A stretch of 64,000 nucleotides of DNA from an uncultured Methanomassiliicoccus sp. (lineage in GTDB: Archaea > Thermoplasmatota > Thermoplasmata > Methanomassiliicoccales > Methanomassiliicoccaceae), in assembly GCA_905202485.1 (NCBI GenBank), contig CAJKRY010000002.1:71465-135464 (forward strand). Reading direction: 5' to 3'. The number at the start of each line of letters is the position of its first letter. The first letter of the stretch is position 1. Made by a program: the position numbers and the translations under genes. Shown piece by piece: positions 61,798-64,000 of the stretch. Under the pieces are notes generated by a model, which worked only from the letters and a program-made list of their open reading frames with translations, had not been told where the DNA came from and searched no databases.

Positions 61798-62629
61798 GAA
61801 TTCTCGGTCCTTCTGTGTCTGTCTGCAGGATGAAGGTTTCTCCCAGTTCTCTGAGGGATTCTTCCACCCCCAGCGCGAAGACTGAGTTTCCCAGCATGAT
61901 CATTGAGGCCTGCTTGTTTTCCAATAAGTCTAAAGCATCTCTGACTTCCTTTGACGCCAGTCCGCTCTCTTCCGTGAATTTTCTGCTTAATCTGAATAAA
62001 TTATCTAGAGTCGGGTTAGACTTCATTTCCTCGATGCACTTCTCTCCCGTTTTGGAGATTGCTGTGCTTTTTTCTTTGTTTGTTAAAATGTCCGCAGTGC
62101 TGAGAGGGTTCTTAAAGACGCAGGCTGTGATTACAGGAGAGGAGTCTATTCTTCTTACTATGCCGTAAGGTTTCACTCCTTCCTTTATTCTGTAAGTTAC
62201 ACCGCATCTGGAGATTGCCGCCACGTCTCCCAGGCCGGTGTTGTGCCTGATTTCCGCCACATGCGCTGCCTTGACCGCTTCTTCCATGTTTAATGAGAGA
62301 ATCTCACATAACGCCGCTGCCGCTGAAATCGTTCCTGCCGCGCTTGTGCCGAAGCCTGCACCGCAAGGCAGCTGCAATTCTGTTTTTGATTCTATTTTTA
62401 AATCTTTGTTTCCCAGAAGTAAGTTCAATGCTGTTTCTGTCACCGGCGCTGCTTTTCCGTCCGCTTCTGCCTTGATGCTTCTGTTTCCTTCTTCTACCGT
62501 AAGAGTCGTTACTGCTCCTCTGCTGACGCATATGCCTGCGCCCAGCGATCCTGATTTTAAAGGGTCTGAGTGCCTTTTCGGTGCGAAGAAGCCTGTGATG
62601 TGGCCCGGGCAGAAAGCTGTGACTTTCAT
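61781..62629 (-). CDS. Pantoate kinase (GHMP family)
   Basis: 282 residues, first committed kinase of archaeal CoA synthesis (pantoate to 4-phosphopantoate). FCPGHITGFFAP at the start, ATP loop PCGAGFGTSAAGTISAA, and AEIRHNTGLGDVAA. Its start overlaps the end of coaBC, tying two CoA-pathway genes together. Phosphopantothenate synthetase is not in the window. Confidence 0.92.
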   Translation of the reverse strand: MKVTAFCPGHITGFFAPKRHSDPLKSGSLGAGICVSRGAVTTLTVEEGNRSIKAEADGKAAPVTETALNLLLGNKDLKIESKTELQLPCGAGFGTSAAGTISAAAALCEILSLNMEEAVKAAHVAEIRHNTGLGDVAAISRCGVTYRIKEGVKPYGIVRRIDSSPVITACVFKNPLSTADILTNKEKSTAISKTGEKCIEEMKSNPTLDNLFRLSRKFTEESGLASKEVRDALDLLENKQASMIMLGNSVFALGVEESLRELGETFILQTDTEGPRILTRTE

Positions 62630-63819
62630 TCCATGTGCTCCGTGATGCCTTCGATGATCCTTTCCGCCAGCTCTGCCTTGCTTCCCTCGAAAGTTTCTCT
62701 TTTATCTTTAAAAATTATTATTGATTTTGTTTCCTTTTCTGAAACATCATGAATATTGTTCGCTACGATCATATCCAACGAATATTCATTCATTCTCACT
62801 TCTGCTTTTTTGATTAATTCTTCTCCGCCTGTACTCTCTGCTTTAAAGCCTGCGAGGAACTTTGCTGATTTTCTTAATTTAGGCAGAACTTTCGGGAGCT
62901 TTGTCAGCGTTAGTGTGATCTGTTCCTCGTCTGACGAGATCTTTCCTTTTTGTTTTACTGGAGCGTAGTCGGAAAGGGCTGCCGGCACGAGAATGATGTC
63001 ATACTGCTGTTGTGAAATCATTTTGATTAAGTCTTCCACTGAACTGAATCTCTTTGAATTTATGAAGTCAGGAATACACACAGTCATGGAAGCGTGCCAC
63101 AGCTCTACCTCTGCTGCTTCTCTTTTCGCCGCTGCTGCCAACTCTACCGCAGTTTCTCCTGAAGATATGTTCGAGATCACTCTGACATCATCGATCATCT
63201 CTCTTGCCGCTCCGCCGATGACAAGGACCTTTTTTCCCTTCAGTCTGTTCTTTCCTAATTTCGTTATGACTGCTTCGACGATTTCCTGAGAGTCTGCATT
63301 CTTTGCCTTTTTGCCTGAAATATTTGGTCCTACGAAAGTTACTCCTGCATCCTTTAAAAATTCAACATTTCTCTGCACTGCCGGATTTTCGTACATGGCG
63401 AGATTCATCGCCGGTACTACCATTAGCGGTACGTTTGTTCCTAATGCTACACAAGCCATCGTTGTTACTGAAGTGTCGCATATCCCTGCTGCAATTTTTG
63501 AGATGGTGTTGGAAGTGCAGGGTGAAATTAATAACAAATCTGCCTGTCCTTCGTATTCTCCTAAAAATGCTACATGCTGCGTTCTGCCGTCTATCTCTGT
63601 CGTTACTTCGTTTCCTGTAGCAAAATGCATTGATGTCGCTGTTATGAACTTCTCTGCATCATGAGTCATTACGACATGAACGTCTGCTCCGTGCCGCATC
63701 AGCTCTCTTGACAATTCAAAAGACTGCACTGCTGCGATGCTGCCTGTTACGCCGAGAATGATCTTCTTTCCTTCTAGAATCCTGCTTTTAGTGTATTGGA
63801 TTCCCTTGGATGGATGCAT
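62626..63819 (-). CDS. coaBC: Bifunctional phosphopantothenoylcysteine synthetase/decarboxylase
   Basis: About 397 residues. The CoaC flavoprotein half (ILGVTGSIAAVQSFELSREL, active-site PAMNLAMYENP) is followed by the CoaB synthetase half (VLVIGGAAREMIDDVRVISNISSG, PAALSDYAPV, KLRKSAKFLAGFKAES). ATG 63819 (MHPSKGIQ) is chosen; the longer frame to 63912 overlaps the upstream partial gene. Catalyses the two steps to 4'-phosphopantetheine. Confidence 0.93.
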   Translation of the reverse strand: MHPSKGIQYTKSRILEGKKIILGVTGSIAAVQSFELSRELMRHGADVHVVMTHDAEKFITATSMHFATGNEVTTEIDGRTQHVAFLGEYEGQADLLLISPCTSNTISKIAAGICDTSVTTMACVALGTNVPLMVVPAMNLAMYENPAVQRNVEFLKDAGVTFVGPNISGKKAKNADSQEIVEAVITKLGKNRLKGKKVLVIGGAAREMIDDVRVISNISSGETAVELAAAAKREAAEVELWHASMTVCIPDFINSKRFSSVEDLIKMISQQQYDIILVPAALSDYAPVKQKGKISSDEEQITLTLTKLPKVLPKLRKSAKFLAGFKAESTGGEELIKKAEVRMNEYSLDMIVANNIHDVSEKETKSIIIFKDKRETFEGSKAELAERIIEGITEHME

Positions 63820-63892
63820 ATTGTTGCATTGAGTTATGTTGTTTAACCTTTTTGCTGATTCAAAAGAGTGAAAAAAGGGTTTCGGAAAGAAA

Positions 63893-64000
63893 TCAGTCTT
63901 TCCAGCGCGCATAGAGTTTCATGCTGTGCCTGATTTCTGTTTCCGCTGTTATCAATTCTCCTTCCTCTGAGAACCAGCCTGAGAACTCTCTGTCTGATTC
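63893..64000 (-). CDS. C-terminal end of a Listeria-Bacteroides-type repeat surface protein (partial)
   Basis: 35 codons before TGA, frame open to the window edge. The residues SGWFSEEGELITAETEI, followed by MKLYARWKD, match the end of the InlB B-repeat/Flg_new module (usually ending in ...LYAxW). Such repeats occur in large secreted adhesin-like proteins of gut microbes, including host-associated Methanomassiliicoccales. Only the last repeat is visible. Confidence 0.65.
   Translation of the reverse strand, partial: ESDREFSGWFSEEGELITAETEIRHSMKLYARWKD

Noticed and set aside
1..64000. CRISPR arrays, insertion sequences or rRNA genes
   Set aside because: No regularly spaced direct repeats, transposase frames or rRNA segments were seen.

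Overview
The window reads as a chromosomal segment of a methanogenic euryarchaeon of the Thermoplasmata branch, most likely Methanomassiliicoccales. Archaeal information-processing genes support this: PolD small subunit, GINS, MBF1, aIF2-gamma, S6e, PAN, thermosome, aTrm56 and CTP-dependent riboflavin kinase. So do a Thermoplasma-type VAT/Cdc48 and an operon for coenzyme M synthesis. Nearly all genes end in TAA or TGA; only three end in TAG, as expected where UAG can encode pyrrolysine. A partial gene at the right edge carries a Listeria-Bacteroides-type surface repeat, hinting at a host-associated lineage. No rRNA, mcr or pyl gene lies in the window, so the placement is inferred.

1-7 kb: the three-gene AMP/ribose-bisphosphate pathway (R15P isomerase, form III RuBisCO, AMP phosphorylase) converges on an overlapping operon of urea transporter, K+ channel and SulP transporter. 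7-15 kb: divergent chaperonin, DUF89 protein, flippase, VAT, PRC-barrel protein and Elp3. 15-19 kb: a regulated NitT/TauT-type ABC importer whose binding protein has its two halves in swapped order. 19-28 kb: thioredoxin system, HD hydrolase, Trm56, small regulators, an intron-containing tRNA-Asn, M20 peptidase, CYTH protein, CPBP protease, sugar isomerase-like protein and PolD small subunit.

29.6-36.6 kb: a coenzyme M locus. Cysteate synthase, an ABC-type ATPase, a Cys-rich P-loop protein (apparently starting at CTG), an Fe-S protein and ComDE form one tightly overlapping run. It converges on methanogenesis marker 16 and an aldehyde dehydrogenase. The three middle proteins have no assigned role in the pathway and are the best candidate here for an undescribed system.

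36.6-42 kb: a bacterial-type grpE-dnaK-dnaJ set directly downstream of the thermosome. 42-48.5 kb: MBF1, PAN, aIF2-gamma/S6e, GINS and tRNA-Lys. 48.5-50.7 kb: a gene-poor stretch with four small ribbon-helix-helix regulators and operator-like palindromes. 50.7-64 kb: GPN GTPase, riboflavin kinase, purSLQ, TrmI, a gene-free stretch with two paralogous structured RNA candidates, prs-proS, a HerA-like ATPase, pantoate kinase and CoaBC.

Many genes have a TATA-like box about 25-30 bases upstream of the start codon, implying leaderless mRNAs. Others are translationally coupled by ATGA or GTGA overlaps.
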